Assembly (NCBI GenBank): GCA_034508935.3
Contig: CM067451.1
Coordinates: 38,103,809-38,167,808 of the forward strand
DNA: 64,000 nucleotides
From: Berghia stephanieae
Taxonomy: Eukaryota > Mollusca > Gastropoda > Nudibranchia > Aeolidiidae
Direction: 5' to 3'
The notes under the pieces were generated by a model. That model did no database searches, was not told where the DNA came from, and worked only from the letters and a program-made list of their open reading frames with translations. Below, piece after piece: positions 47,301 through 59,013 of this stretch. Position 1 is the first letter of the stretch, and each line of letters starts with the position of its first letter. A program made the position numbers and the translations under genes.

Positions 47301-50300
47301 GTTGGGAGTGAAGCTTCGTGGAAAATTCTGAAAATGGCTGGTAAGGAGAGAGTTTTACTTCCCTAGTGTGTAAAAAAAAAAAAAAAAAAAAATTATGCGT
47401 GTACATTGCATCTTGATGCCACTATACAGTATGCAAATTTCTCACTGGTGTAAAGAAAAAAGAAAAGAAAAAAAGAATAAAATCGACGAATCTATCCAGG
47501 CAAAATCACCGCCGTACCCAGAATCTCTTGGTGGACTGTAGCTGCGAGGAGAGAGATAATCCCTTGAGCTCATGTGGTCACTATGTCTGGGTGGGTAGTC
47601 TCTGTCTCTTCTGTGGGGAGGGGAATGTCTGGAATAACATTATGGAAATAAAACAAAGGAAGACCTTAAAAAAAAATTTTAAAAAGAGAAAGAGAGAGAG
47701 AGAGACGTTACAATAATTTTTGAAGTATAGATACTACTCATGGTCTGGAGCCCTAGCAGAAGAAAATAGCGGAGGGCTTGAAATTGAAACAGCAGAAATT
47801 TGAGACCTGTGATTAATTTGCTAAAACCCCCTTCTTTTAGTCATTTATTTAATTTAGTCATCAGCTAACAGGACCAAGAGCATAAGTCCAGAGCAAGTTA
47901 TAAGGAGAGGAAACACAGATCCAGATGGCTCCGGGAAACATCCAATCTTAGAACCGTGTGTTCTTTTAACGTGCTTAGAGCCCATCTGGCACAAACTTTC
48001 AAATACTCCAATATATCATGAACACTTTCATGAACAATGATCATCACATTTGACATTCAAATAAAAAATGTTATGCCCATCTTCCGGTTCCTTTTCGGAA
48101 AACCCCCATAACAGTTGAGAAAACCCAGATATTTCCAGATCACAACTTGGAACAAGGAAATTAACCCTTAAAAATCTGAACACCAAATAAAGTTTTAATA
48201 ATTTATTTATGACTACCTGGTCAGTTATTTTTCTTACCAGATCAGTAGTTTTAGAGAATATGATTGGAGAAAAATCAGACCTCTCTGGTGTTAATCCCAC
48301 CAAAATCCAACTTTTCCAACCTGCACTGAAAAATCCTTTCTGAATTCCCTGGATCCTATTAAACAGAACCCCAGCTAGACAATCTTGAAAGACCCCTGCT
48401 CCCCCAAAAAAATAAAAACCTCTCACATTTCAATAATAATAATAATAATAACAAAAACAATTCAAATTGTCATGTGAAACATTACATTGATAACTTAATA
48501 GTCACCTGTCAAAACTTCTGCCTGACTCTCTGGGTGGTGATGAGTACATATCTTTCACCCTTGTTGGCCCTCTGTCAAAACTGTCATCATATCTGTCTGG
48601 ACGACGACCTAGTCATTGAATGAAGAATGAAAAGTCCTCTTAGTACAAGTACATGCAATGATGGACTGCTTCAAAATCCCACAGACAAGAACACAAAACT
48701 ACAGAAATTCTTTCTTCATTAGAACTATCTCGGAGTGGAATGGGCTGGATGAACTGGTCACCATGGCACCACACCTAAACGATTTCAAGGCCCGACTGAC
48801 ATGGGCCCGCGCTGAAATACAACCAGACCATTGGTTTCTTCAGCGCCAACCATACATATACAGATGGACAATAAAGCCAAAAGAAACGTAGCCCCCTGAG
48901 TCATAAGGCTCATTGAGCCAAGCATGGGTGCCTGTGGTCAAAGGACGTGAAACCTGAAATGCTAATGTTAAACTTATAAATGTTGCTAACGCGGATAAGA
49001 GGAAATTTTATTTGACACTTCAGTTATATGAACCAATGAGAATTCCAGTATTGTGAATATGCTTCCATATACAAAGAAAAAAAGGTAGCAGTAGCATGCC
49101 CGATATTTGATTTTTTTTGTTTGTTTATTGCTTTAGGTCTCTTCCAACACAAATGAGGTTATATGAGAGACCGCTGAAACAAAAAAACAAGCAATCTAAC
49201 AAAAATAGTACAAATGTAAATCAAAATCATAACCTAAAGATATAAGCTAAATTATAAATAACCAAGAACAAACAGGCAGAAGATTTACAGAAAAAAAAAT
49301 ATCCCCTGTCAAAAATACAATCACAAACCAAAGAAGCAGGATAGGCTAGTAAAGAGAAGAAGAAACGACATCACTATCGGATCGTACACCCATGCGAACA
49401 TCATAGGTATATGATTCAAGGGTGATGCTCCCATCCAACCACCCGCCCCGATATTTGATAAAATTTTATTAGAAACAATCAATCAATGATCAGACCATCC
49501 CCCCTCCCCCTTAATCATTGAATAGAATTTTTGAAACGAGATATTTTCAAGTTACCGATATTGCAAAGTCGGAAATCCTGAATAAATCAAAGTACTGGCA
49601 GCACCCATGACCAAGTTTATCATATATATTTTATGGTTGAAGAGAGTGTAAATGTCACCTACTTTGCCTACTACTCTTTGGATAAAATACAGATATATCA
49701 CAAAGAACTTTCAACAAGACCGAATACACCCAACAAACCAAATACTGTAAGGTGGCCACTGAGATAATAAAAAAAAACCCTTTCAACTACACAAACCTCA
49801 AAAGTCAGATAAAAATATGCAGACTTACTAGATGGTGGCCCTCTCCCTCTGTCTGTGGTGTCATAACTTCTGGACATGCGAGGAGGCGACATGTCATCTC
49901 TGCTCCTGTAGAAATTATGAGTACAATTTTACTATTAATCTATTTAAAGCTAACAAGTTATAACTGATGATTCAGAAATGACAACATCCAGTGTCTTAAA
50001 GCGCATAAAATATCCAGAAATTCATAATGTGCCACACTTAGATGCTATAATCCCATCCTATTTTCCATAAAATAAAACGTTAAAACGTATTTTTTTAAAC
50101 CAACATGAGATGAAACCTTAAACATGAATTTCAATCCATATAACTCCTTTCTATAGATAGAACGAAGATGACGTCACCCAGGCCTTTGTTATTGTTTTTT
50201 GCCACCCACGTTTGTGAGTAATTCTCACTAAACTGTATTAACCAGACTATAAACGTTTAAGGTTACACATAGTTTTGTATGTTGGTCCGTTATACTTCCA

Positions 50301-50686
50301 GATGGCAATGAAATGTTGTGAGCTTCTTAGCCAAGCGCATACAATCTATATGAAATTATGTAACTGATCTATCCTAGGGGGTCCAGATAGAAACAAACTG
50401 AAAATTCAGACCTCCTTAAAAGACAACAAATAAAAAGATCTTTATAAAACCACTGAATAGGTGGCACAAATTGGTGATAACAAAGGACAACCATATCTGT
50501 TAATAATAATTACCTGGGTGGTCCTCCTCTTCCCCTTGAAAATCCTCCCCGACCTCTGAAGCCACCTCCCCTTCCACCTTCTCTGTCTATCATGTAACTC
50601 CCACCTCTTCCGCCTCTAAAACCTCCCCTTGGTGGGCCACCTCTCCATCCACCACTTCTTCCCCTTCCTCTGTATTCAGAAGACAT
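41313..50686 (-). CDS. RBMX/hnRNP G-like Arg-Gly-Ser-Tyr-rich protein, eight coding exons
   Basis: Exons on the minus strand are 50686-50514, 49905-49829, 48608-48506, 47628-47518, 46948-46700, 45881-45781, 44542-44486 and 41449-41313. Every junction has GT...AG and the phases add to 1008 nt, giving 335 residues plus TAA. The start MSSEYRGRGRSGGWRGG is an RGG box. Middle exons are full of SRDY, RDYPP, SYSPPRDSGY and RDFRD repeats like the C-terminal half of RBMX. The end is KRPRLDSGDYRR. RBMX-type proteins bind nascent RNA and tune splicing in the nucleus. No RRM is encoded here. The ATG follows an acceptor (TTCTTTTCCAG) by 20 bases, so a 5' UTR exon lies upstream (above 50706). Either the RRM is truly absent or an alternative upstream start adds it. 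Its introns hold many mobile elements. Confidence 0.88.
41579..41654. repeat. 38-bp tandem duplication in the last intron
   Basis: AAAGCTGTTTTAGTCACC to CTATCCATTCAATG occurs twice in a row with one substitution. Confidence 0.85.
41880..42986 (+). mobile_element. mariner element relic (1107 bp) in an intron
   Basis: Inverted ends of 34 bp (41880-41913 and 42953-42986) match at 30 positions (GAGGGTCACTAGAT...CG.AATCGGGTA) and are flanked by TA at 41878-41879 and 42987-42988. This fits mariner/Tc1 integration. The interior codes for a broken mariner transposase. Confidence 0.92.
42060..42926 (+). pseudogene. mariner transposase, broken
   Basis: MELNRRDFRAIIYYDFLKGL from 42060 is the HTH_48 domain, with YFWFGEF and RDRQSL...DRPACAVT following. 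After a stop and frame changes the DDE part shows ETWIYMNDLETK, WNHDNACAHTAIATVQFL, then ADLASCDL and GTPEDAVKAFEDEI up to VHGEYFEKL. The first catalytic Asp (GDETW in the family) is Ala here. The middle is shortened, so the element is about 200 bp below the usual 1.3 kb. It resembles the SETMAR-type mariner group. Confidence 0.9.
44064..44316. mobile_element. MITE family A, copy 3, in an RBMX-like intron
   Basis: 253 bp from TGTGACC to GTCACA, with CTCAAAACGGTATTA at the left and its complement TACCGTTTTGAGA at the right. It is in the intron between 44486 and 41449. Confidence 0.8.
44835..45372 (-). mobile_element. R540 retroposon, copy 6, with 9-bp target duplication
   Basis: 538 bp flanked by CCCAAACAG at 44826-44834 and 45373-45381. 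It has the T-rich plus-strand start and the family blocks in order. It lies in the intron between exons at 45781 and 44542. Confidence 0.88.
48658..48891 (+). pseudogene. 5'-truncated LINE, reverse transcriptase C-terminal tail
   Basis: The open frame reads NYRNSFFIRTISEWNGLDEL then MAPHLNDFKARLTWARAEIQ and ends at 48891. The pattern of NSFF.RTI.EWN.L followed by L..FK.RL is the usual end of a non-LTR reverse transcriptase protein (CR1/L2/Jockey-like). Only the last 77 residues remain, as expected for 5'-truncated insertion. It is antisense in an intron of the RBMX-like gene. Confidence 0.7.
49112..49446 (-). mobile_element. R330 retroposon, copy 2, with 13-bp target duplication
   Basis: Flanked by perfect CCCGATATTTGAT at 49099-49111 and 49447-49459. 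It is nearly the same as 38426-38745 over its whole length. On the minus strand the 3' end carries GCAATAAACAAACAAAA. Confidence 0.93.
50153..50358 (+). mobile_element. MITE family B, single copy
   Basis: The ends CTATAGATAG and the diverged CAATCTATAT are inverted. The body has CGAAGATGACGTCAC, TTGCCACCCACGTTTG, GTTGGTCCGTTATACTTCC and CTTCTTAGCCAAGCGCATA, all shared with the array at 60890-61420. Confidence 0.8.
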
Positions 50687-50706
50687 TTTTGTGTGATGTG
50701 AAATAT

Positions 50707-53590
50707 CTGGAAAAGAAGAAAGAAAAAATAAATAAAAAATTTTAAAAGATTAAATCTCTGCCAAATTTCTACAAAATTGATGCACTCGCTCAACCCCATT
50801 TTTTAAGACAAAAACTTCATATTTTTTTCCATTTCATTAAACCTAATTCCTCCCATACTTACCATACATGAAAATTATTTATACGAAAGTAAAGCTAAAT
50901 TTCGGACCATTCCTACTTTGGTAAAAAATTCAAATTGGATTGAGCTCAATGAAACCTATTTATTATAAAGCGCTTTACAACACAATTCTAATGGTACCAA
51001 AATTGTGAAACTCAGATAAGGGGAACAAAAGTTATACCAGTTTAAATTCTTAAAAATGTTCTATATTGCCCTTGTTATTTACTGACAGACTTTGTGGCCT
51101 GAAACTGTTACTTTCCAGTAGTGACCACCATTTGGATTTCAAAACTGGCCTAAATTGGACGTTGACATTTTAGTTAGGATTATGCTGAAATAAGCTCAGG
51201 GATGCAGGATATAATTGCTCTGAATTTGACTTTAATAAAAAATCAAGATATTTTTTTTTAAATTGCGTGCCGCAAATGGAATTTTGATTTACTCATTTCT
51301 GATTTTTTATTTTAATTATCCAAAGCTAAATAACCAATTTTATCCACAATCAAAAGAGGTACTAAATTGGCATTGACTTAAAAATAAACATCCCCAAACA
51401 ATAAGGTAATTCCTCCTGAAGAAAAGAAATCATTAAAATCAGCTCACTGACCCATGGGTGCAAGCAACTGGACCTCAAAAAGCCTGCAAGTCTACTTATG
51501 ACCAGACATATAATCTGAAAAAGCTTGCAAGATTCACGGACTTAATATGATTATCACTCCCGGGTCATAGTAGCATCGTGATTCAAAAGTTTCACTTAAT
51601 CATATGGACGTACCCGACCCGATGTTGGGACCTAAAAAAAACAAAACAAAATCCAAATCGCAAAAATCCGGCGACGTTTTTTTCGGTAATCCAATCGGCC
51701 GGCAGTAGCCGGCACTCTTGCACCCATCACTGACCGTGGAGTGCCAAATGGACATTTACCAAAGTACCCAACACTTGTCCTTTATTTTTTAATGGCAGTG
51801 TCTACGTACATGGTTACCGGGCACATGATGTGTGTGTGTTATTCTCATTTCTCTGTTATATACTCATTTCTTTATATATTATTTCTCTCTCTCTCTCTGT
51901 GTGTTATCAGCTCTAAAATTATATAAGTTAGAACTCTTCTAATGTTTTAATATTTCTATCAAATTTGCCGTTTCAATCTCTTACTTAATCCGCGTATTTT
52001 AAGCGAGATACAGCCATAAGTCTAAAAAAATGCCGAAAAAGTAAAAGTAAAAGCGTCCCATATTTTCGCGTTTTTTTTTTTCCTCTCTGTCGTGGGCGTG
52101 GGCCATCCAAATAAATAAAATGACACCTTTGAAACTGCATAACTTGTTTAGTTATGAATGGATTTTCAAAACGAAGTGACTATTCTCACCCCCGGATGCT
52201 AGTCTTCATAATAGTATAAAAAGTAGTCCACAATTGTATGTTTAATCCAAAGGTTGTAATGCAGTAATTTGTTAAGTTTCTTGTCACAAGTTGCACAATT
52301 AAAAAAAAATAAACAAATCAATCAAATCCAAATCGCAAAAAGCCGGCGACGTTTTTTTCGGTAATCCAATCGGCCGGGGGGAGGGGTGAGAATAGAGGCA
52401 GCCTTTTCAAAATTCAAAGACATTTTTACTCAGTGGAGATAGGGCTTTGATTTTAGACAAAAATTTCCATCAAAAAGAGAAAAAAACATTTTTCATAGTC
52501 ATTGTTTTTGATGAATTGCTAGAGAGCCTCGCCTTTGGCCGACCAACCTCCGCTGCACGTCCAACTCGCCTTGAGCATGCATTCACGTAAAATATAAAGA
52601 TTTTTTTTAAAAACCTACCTCTGTTTCAAAAACTAGCATCTTTCAACTTTCTAAGAAACATTTTGATTTTTCAGAACTTTAGTTCGTTAAAAAATACCGG
52701 CCAATCTGACCCGTTGAGTCGAATGAAAACGAAATTTTGTTGTTTACACGGTTCAAAGGAAATGTCGTAAATAAGCTTTCACGGACTTCCTGTGTTGTTT
52801 TTACAGTGTCACGTGACCTTTTTGAGAAATTTGTCGTCTGCTACAAATAATTAGACCGGTAGGGGGTAGATATTTTCGTTGGCGAAGAGAAAAAGTGAGT
52901 ATTATTTCTTGGACTTGTAGAGAGGCCTGGGTCCACCAGCAGTCAAGTTGATTGAATAAAAGAAAAAAAGGCCTTTTTTATCCGCCGCCGCCACCACCAC
53001 CGTGAGAGTGGAGGGGGGGGGGGGGGTGCATGCCGACGAGAGGGAGACGTCGATTGGTGACCTTGGTGACGTAGACATCTCAAGGATGCTGGCAGTTGCA
53101 GTTGCAGGTGTTCTTAACCCCTTAACAGCGAAGCTAATTTTTTGCTTTTAGATAGTAGTTTGCTTTTATCTTTATTATTGTTAACGGGGAATACAGCGTT
53201 TCCACCAAGAGAGTAGTCAGACTATCGCAACTCGGACTTCAATTGTCTATAATAGTTTTGCCGTTACTTGTCTTTTGATGATAGAAGATTTGGTGTTAGG
53301 TCAAAGATCGAATTTCGCCGCTAAAAGGTTGCATTGCTACTGGGTTTGCTCCCCCCCCCCCTCCTCCTTTTTTCTTCTTTTTTTTTCAACTTAGTATTGT
53401 TGATTGCTATTTCCTTTTTTTATGATTAGCAAGTGCCGTAGGAGTCTCACAGGATGCAGGAGTACTGCAATTAACCCTTTGCCCGTGACATTGATTTTTT
53501 TTGTTTTCAAATAATAGTCGTCATTTATATTATTTTTTAACGCAGAAAAAAAAAACGTTTCCACCATAAGAGCAGTAAGAATATTGATAA
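50707..53590. other. No coding sequence recognised; expected upstream region of the RBMX-like gene
   Basis: Contains a direct repeat pair (TCCAAATCGCAAAAA.CCGGC...AATCCAATCGGCCGG at about 51651-51702 and 52325-52373) and G-runs. An untranslated first exon of the minus-strand gene should lie here or beyond. I cannot place it. Confidence 0.45.
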
Positions 53591-53645
53591 AAAGCGCTTT
53601 GAGCACGTTGGGTGGATATTGCCCTATATAAAAGCTCAAGTTTTT
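53591..53645 (+). repeat. SINE family S, 3' end fragment
   Basis: AAAGCGCTTTGAGCACGTTG then GGATATTGCCCTATATAAAA matches the last 55 bases of the family. Confidence 0.8.
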
Positions 53646-53879
53646 AAATTGTAATTTGTTTTTTGTCTTTTGATGAAAACGGTAAGATTTTATTTTTGGT
53701 CCAAGTAAGATTGATATTCGCCTTTAAAAGGTTAAGTTGTTTTGTATTTTTTTTCAGGTTTTTGCTTTATTTCAAATGCCTAGTGAGAGAGAAAAAACAA
53801 AACAATCATACATGTATCTGCAAACAGCAGAACGTTTTCATTTTACAATGAGATGGGAAGGGGAAGGGATAACACTATG

Positions 53880-53882
<3 letters not shown>

Positions 53883-53940
<58 letters not shown>

Positions 53941-53969
53941 GCGGGGGAATGGGGGGGGGGGGGGGGGGA
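53883..53969. repeat. (GA)n microsatellite followed by a G-run
   Basis: (AG)n from 53883 to about 53938, then a run of G from about 53948 to 53969. Confidence 0.95.
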
Positions 53970-54301
53970 TAGTAAGGGGGAATGGGAAAAGATGAAAGAA
54001 ACAATGGGTTGCCTGATGACGTAGATCAAAGGATTGTTACAGCGGTGTTCACGGTGCGTACTTCGTGAAATTTTAACCTTTTACAGTGACACTGATTTTT
54101 TTCTCCAGATTGCTTATGCAGAATAGATCGTTTCCACCAAGAGAGCAGTAGTAAGAGTATATTTCGACTCGGGCTTCAATTAAACTATAAATCGCAAAGC
54201 TTGTCTTTTAATGATAACATTAAGACTAAGATCTGGAGTTTGGGGAGTGTAAGATGGAATCTCGCCATTAATGGTTAAAATTGTTTTGATTTTTTTTTAA
54301 A

Positions 54302-54492
54302 TAACACACACACACACACACACACACGAGCGCGCGCGGTCACGACAGCGAGGACCATCTATTGCTTGTGTTGCAACGGTAAACCAGTTTACGTGTACGT
54401 AGATCCTGAGGCTAGATGCCCCGTTACCGTGTACGTAGGCACTCCCAAAAAAAAAAAAAAGAAAGAGACACACACACACACACACACACACA
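54302..54492. repeat. Two (CA)n tracts
   Basis: (CA)n at 54302-54328 and 54470-54492. A Cys/Val-rich open frame across them is an artefact of the repeat. Confidence 0.9.
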
Positions 54493-55614
54493 GTCTCGCA
54501 TCTGCTACGAACTAATTTTGCGCACCAATTTTTACTGCACTAATGCACCAAATTGCATACCTATCTAGGGACACTTTTTTCCGTATCTTTTTCTCAATAA
54601 ACTTTTTAAAAAACCTTTGTTTTGCGCGGCAGGCGGCAGGGCACTTGGCACTAGGGGGCACCAACCATTGGACAGACGAAAAAAAAACACGATTTCGCGA
54701 GGAATGAATCATAAAAATATTTAGGATATAATTTCAAACACAACTTTTGAAATTCATCAAGGATTGTCTAGTACCGAATGTTTTTTGATAGAAAACAAAT
54801 GTAGCTTCAAATCTAAACTGCTTTTGACGGTAAGCGGTAAGTTTTTATTTATTTTTCTGTCCAAACGAATGATTTGTCCTGGTTATAGAAGCTAAGTATT
54901 GGTAACACCGGCTCAGCTCTCTAATAAATGTGTTTCATTACCAGTACCAGGACCAGGCATTGTCATTATTTCTTGAGGGTGGAGGGTCGCGGCGAATTTC
55001 CCCGTCGGCGAACTTACCCGATTCTACCCTATCGTCGACAGGGAAGAGAGCAAACAAACAAACAAACAACTGTACACATTTTTTTTTTCGACAAGGAATA
55101 ATTTTTTGGCCTTCGCTAAGACTAAGACTAGTGCTGGGTCGAGTTTGAAACGATCAAATCGAGCGGGTTTTCGATCGAGTCCTCTAAAATCGAGTCGGTT
55201 TCGGGCGGGTTTCGAGTCAGTGACGTCATCGAGCAGTGATTCGTTTGAAAAAAAAAAACACGAGCAACTCGTTTGCCACAGGAAACTTCACATACCCCTC
55301 CCTCTCTTATGTCTGTGGCTGGCTTGACTGCAGCTGGTTATGATGGGGGCTGCCAGATGGCCAAGTTCAAAATTGGTTACTAAGAAACGCTTTTCTATTA
55401 TTATTCATTAAAAAAAAAAAATCTTTTATTTTAAAAAAATGAAAAGATAAGTTTATCCAACTGTAGTCGATTGTTTTGTTAATCAAAACAAATGAGTTTT
55501 TCAAGGGAGTCAGAATGCTTGTGGTGTTGGGCTATTTGGGGTCTATTTGACTACTTGGGCAAGAAGAAATCTGGCTGTCTGGCAGCCTTGATTATGATCG
55601 TTCGTCGCATCACA

Positions 55615-55647
<33 letters not shown>

Positions 55648-56504
55648 GCCATCAAACAGTTGTTGATGGTGAAGGGTTGAGACCCCCCCCCCTCCCACCA
55701 CCATCATCCCGCTGTCACCTTAACATTTCATATTTATGTCGCGCCAAAAGTTGTCGGCCGCCCCCACCTCCCATAATTTGTCACTGGTCGTCATCGCCTC
55801 TTGTGTGTGCGGGAAAGGTCGTGCCTTTCATTTCATTATTTGAAAAATAAATGAACAAGAATGGTGTGTTTTTATTAGGTAGGTAGATAATAATAATATT
55901 TAGCAGGTTCCACACCCAGACACACACGAATTGCCCGGACACGATGATAACGATGCCGACGACAATGGATGACGATGATGATGATGATGATGATTATCGT
56001 GTTTCTGTTTAAAAAATGAAATACTTTAGCAGGTTCCACCCCCACCCCCCACACGGATAGACCGGACCCGAAGATGATGATTGTGGTTTTGCTGGCTGTT
56101 ACGGCTGTGATGAGGATGATGATAATGATGATGATGATGATGATGACGATGGCGCAGATGGTGATTATTTGTTCGGTCGCTCAGTGGTACGGTGTCTCTT
56201 GTCACAAAATCAAGCCTTGTCAATGGCCGGATGAGTGACAGTGATTGTTGAAAATTGTGATCCAGACGTTAAGTCCGTGTGTCAGGCACTTGACTCAGGT
56301 GTGAATGTATTCTTATCTTATAAGCAATGACGGGTATTGTAAAGAGCTTTAATACAAAAAGACTCCAAACAGCGATCGGTACCTACTGTACGAAATGGAT
56401 GTATGGTCGATATGGCGTGCCGGAGGAATAAATTAAATAAAATATTGTGAAGTTCATTGAGCATGGTAAATCCTTGGAAATGCGCTTTGAACTAATACAC
56501 CTGC

Positions 56505-56650
56505 TAGACAACTCCGATTCCAATATAAACGACTGATTAATATTCCCATATATAAACTATAGTTAGCTGAAAATCTTTCTTTGTCGGGACTCCAAAAGTA
56601 TGGAACGAATTAGACAAAGAAATCAAAGGGTCTTTTAGGAGCACTGATTG
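56505..56650 (+). pseudogene. LINE reverse transcriptase tail fragment
   Basis: RQLRFQYKRLINIPIYKL then, in another frame, KSFFVGTPKVWNELDKEIKG. This is the usual end motif of a non-LTR retrotransposon protein. It lies inside the hAT-like element. Confidence 0.5.
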
Positions 56651-56974
56651 ATTTTAGATTGATTATTACATTGAAATGTGTTGATATTTATTTTATCCAT
56701 TATTATTAGGGTGGTGGTGGTGGTGGTGATGATGATGATCCCGCTGATATGATGGTGATGATAAATAAATTAAACATAATTCCCTTTATTCATCCCATAG
56801 GGGAGATTCGTCTTTCGGGTCTATTCTAAGGGAAGACTGGAATAACCCAAGCGATAGCCGCAGTGCAGCGCCGCAAATTTAGTTAGGGCAAGGTGACTTG
56901 CTCAAGACCACTCAGCGGCGGGTGATCGAACTCGGTACCTTTCGGGTGCCAACCAAAGACCGTACCGCTGCCCC

Positions 56975-57012
<38 letters not shown>
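56975..57012. repeat. (ATG)n microsatellite
   Basis: About 12 ATG units. Related (ATG/GAT)n tracts occur at 55970-55995 and 56120-56150. Confidence 0.95.
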
Positions 57013-57081
57013 GGAACTAACAAAGAATACACAGGCATCTAAAATTGAAACATTCCATATTCAAAGCTAATGTTTTACTTT

Positions 57082-57379
57082 AAAAAATTGAGCTTTACAA
57101 TATCCACTAAATGTGATCAAAGCGCTTTGTAAAGGGGTCCCCGGTCAACAGCAACATTTAATATGTAGGACGGGACATGCCGCCTGTTAGGCGATATTAC
57201 AATTTTTCAGACAAAGACAACGCTGTTAACGGCCAGGTACTCATTTTACACCTGAGTACGGTGAGAGAATGTGAGTAAAGAGCCTTGTCCAAAGACTCAA
57301 CTATGCACCGAGCGCGAGGCTCGAACCCAGGACTTTCCGATCCCAAAGCGGGTGTCATACCACTAGACCATTATAATGC
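57082..57379 (-). repeat. SINE family S, near full-length, inside the hAT-like element
   Basis: Minus strand: box A (GGTCTAGTGGTATGAC), box B (GGTTCGAGCC), the CGCCTAACAGGCG palindrome and an AGCTCAATTTTT end. The body is close to 60226-60540 and 62025-62370. Confidence 0.9.
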
Positions 57380-57497
57380 ACGAGAGCCATGGTCGACTAG
57401 AGTACTACCTATAGTTACGTCATGACTAGACCACATAGCCGCACTACTGTAGGAGTGTTCATTGATAGAGGGATGCGTGTGTGTCATAGAAATAGCC

Positions 57498-57529
<32 letters not shown>

Positions 57530-58196
57530 ATAGTCAAACTTTAGTAGGTTTAATGAAGTCTTGTCACACACGCGTGATACACCTATACGAATTTCCCTGC
57601 CACTGCCACCCAGACACACTAACATCTGACAAGGAGTGAGGGCTGTGGAAGAACCACAGACTACCGTGTGCAAACATTGGCGATTGGTATCGGATGGCAA
57701 ACTGTGATCGTTTGAATTTGAAATGATTCGAAACACTCGTTACCCCTCCGCTCGCTCGAATCCTGATCGTCTCAAGCTCGTCTCACGTGTCAAGATCGTC
57801 TCAAGCTCACAACCCGCTTGATCGTTTTACGATCGAGTGATCGTTTTACTAACTCGCTCTTCCGGCATTGAGATCGAGCACTGACTCGTGGCTTGGCGCT
57901 CGGTCGTCGATCGAGTAAAAGCGATCAAATAACCCAACACTAACTAAGACACGCAGACGGCAGAGAGAGCAGAAGCTCTCGGTGTGTCAGTGCCACAAGC
58001 ATGCTTTTTGCAGACGGGAGTATCTGTTCCCGATTTACATGCACATTTTTTTTTCAAAAACATCAAAGTCGTGAACTTACATGAAAATTATGATTCCAAG
58101 ATCAAATCTAAAAAAGCGTGAGAAGGATGCGTAAGATTGGTTGCAATGGCGACTTCCTTTTTTAACTTTCCTTTTCTTTCCGATTCTCGTCTTGTC

Positions 58197-58578
58197 CAGG
58201 GTTGCCAGATTATTTTTCAACAAAATGCCAGGGGAAGACTCAAAAAATGCCAAAACACTCAAAAAAATGCCAAAGTGTGTTGACTCCCACCCCCACTAAG
58301 AAAACTACTCACTTTTGATAGACAATTTACTATCATATCCTGGTGGCTTGCGTGTTTTCTTTTCTTTCTTTTTTCTTTTGTTTTTTTTGAATTATACTAA
58401 ATTTCCTGTTGGGGTAATTTTTTTATTAAGAAAAGGTGTCATTTGAAGTATAATATAAAAGAAAGGAAAATGCCAAATGAAAATGCCAAATGCCAAATGA
58501 TTTTTCTAATGCCAAACGGTTTTCAAAAATGCCAGATTTTTGAAATCTGGCATTTAAAATGCCAAACTGGCAACCCTG
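58197..58578. mobile_element. hAT MITE, 382 bp, with perfect 8-bp target duplication
   Basis: Inverted ends CAGGGTTGCCAG and CTGGCAACCCTG are flanked by GTCTTGTC at 58189-58196 and 58579-58586. CAGGG ends and 8-bp duplications are hAT hallmarks. AATGCCAAA words are repeated near both ends, and the right arm has a palindrome AAATGCCAGATTT...AAATCTGGCATTT. No coding capacity. Confidence 0.93.
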
Positions 58579-59013
58579 GTCTTGTCTCGCTCAATAATAA
58601 TGACGGGTGCTAATCGATACGATAATCGGTATGCCCGCTGTGTCACAGGACTGATAACCCAAATTGATAAAATTACATACGCTCATGGTTATTATGGAAA
58701 TACTCTCAAACCAACGCAAAAAAAAAAAAATATATATATTGTTCATTACAACAATTTAATCAACCCCATAATTGCATTCGGTTATCAGACGTACAAATAA
58801 GTACACGTCGATTTTACCCGAGAATGGGGACCCATTATTCAAACTCTTAAGACTTCATCCTCAAGTCCCATGCCTGTCCCAGGCTTCGGTGGAATCCTGA
58901 CTCCACAATTAAGACTGCATTTCCAATTTTAGAACAATTCCTATTTTTTTTAAAAATCAAATTAAGCGGGTTGAGTGGAAACTATAGACGCACTTTTAAT
59001 TCACTGATTTGAT

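Larger units (their letters stand above)
55129..57942. mobile_element. Non-autonomous hAT-like element, 2814 bp
   Basis: Ends TAGTGCTGGGT (55129) and ACCCAACACTA (57942) are inverted at 10 of 11 positions and flanked by a perfect 8-bp duplication ACTAAGAC (55121-55128 and 57943-57950). Eight-base duplications fit the hAT superfamily. The first and last 150-200 bp are full of GATCGAG/CTCGATC words (GATCAAATCGAGCGGG..., ACGATCGAGTGATCG...), like subterminal binding repeats. No transposase was found. Inside are a LINE tail, SINE S, (CA)n, (TG)n and (ATG)n tracts, so the element is old or grew by insertions. Confidence 0.85.

Noticed and set aside
51651-52373. 50-bp direct repeats as terminal repeats of a small retroelement
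   Set aside because: They are too short, have no target duplication, and nothing element-like lies between.
54297-54491. Cys/Val-rich frame
   Set aside because: Translation of (CA)n microsatellites.
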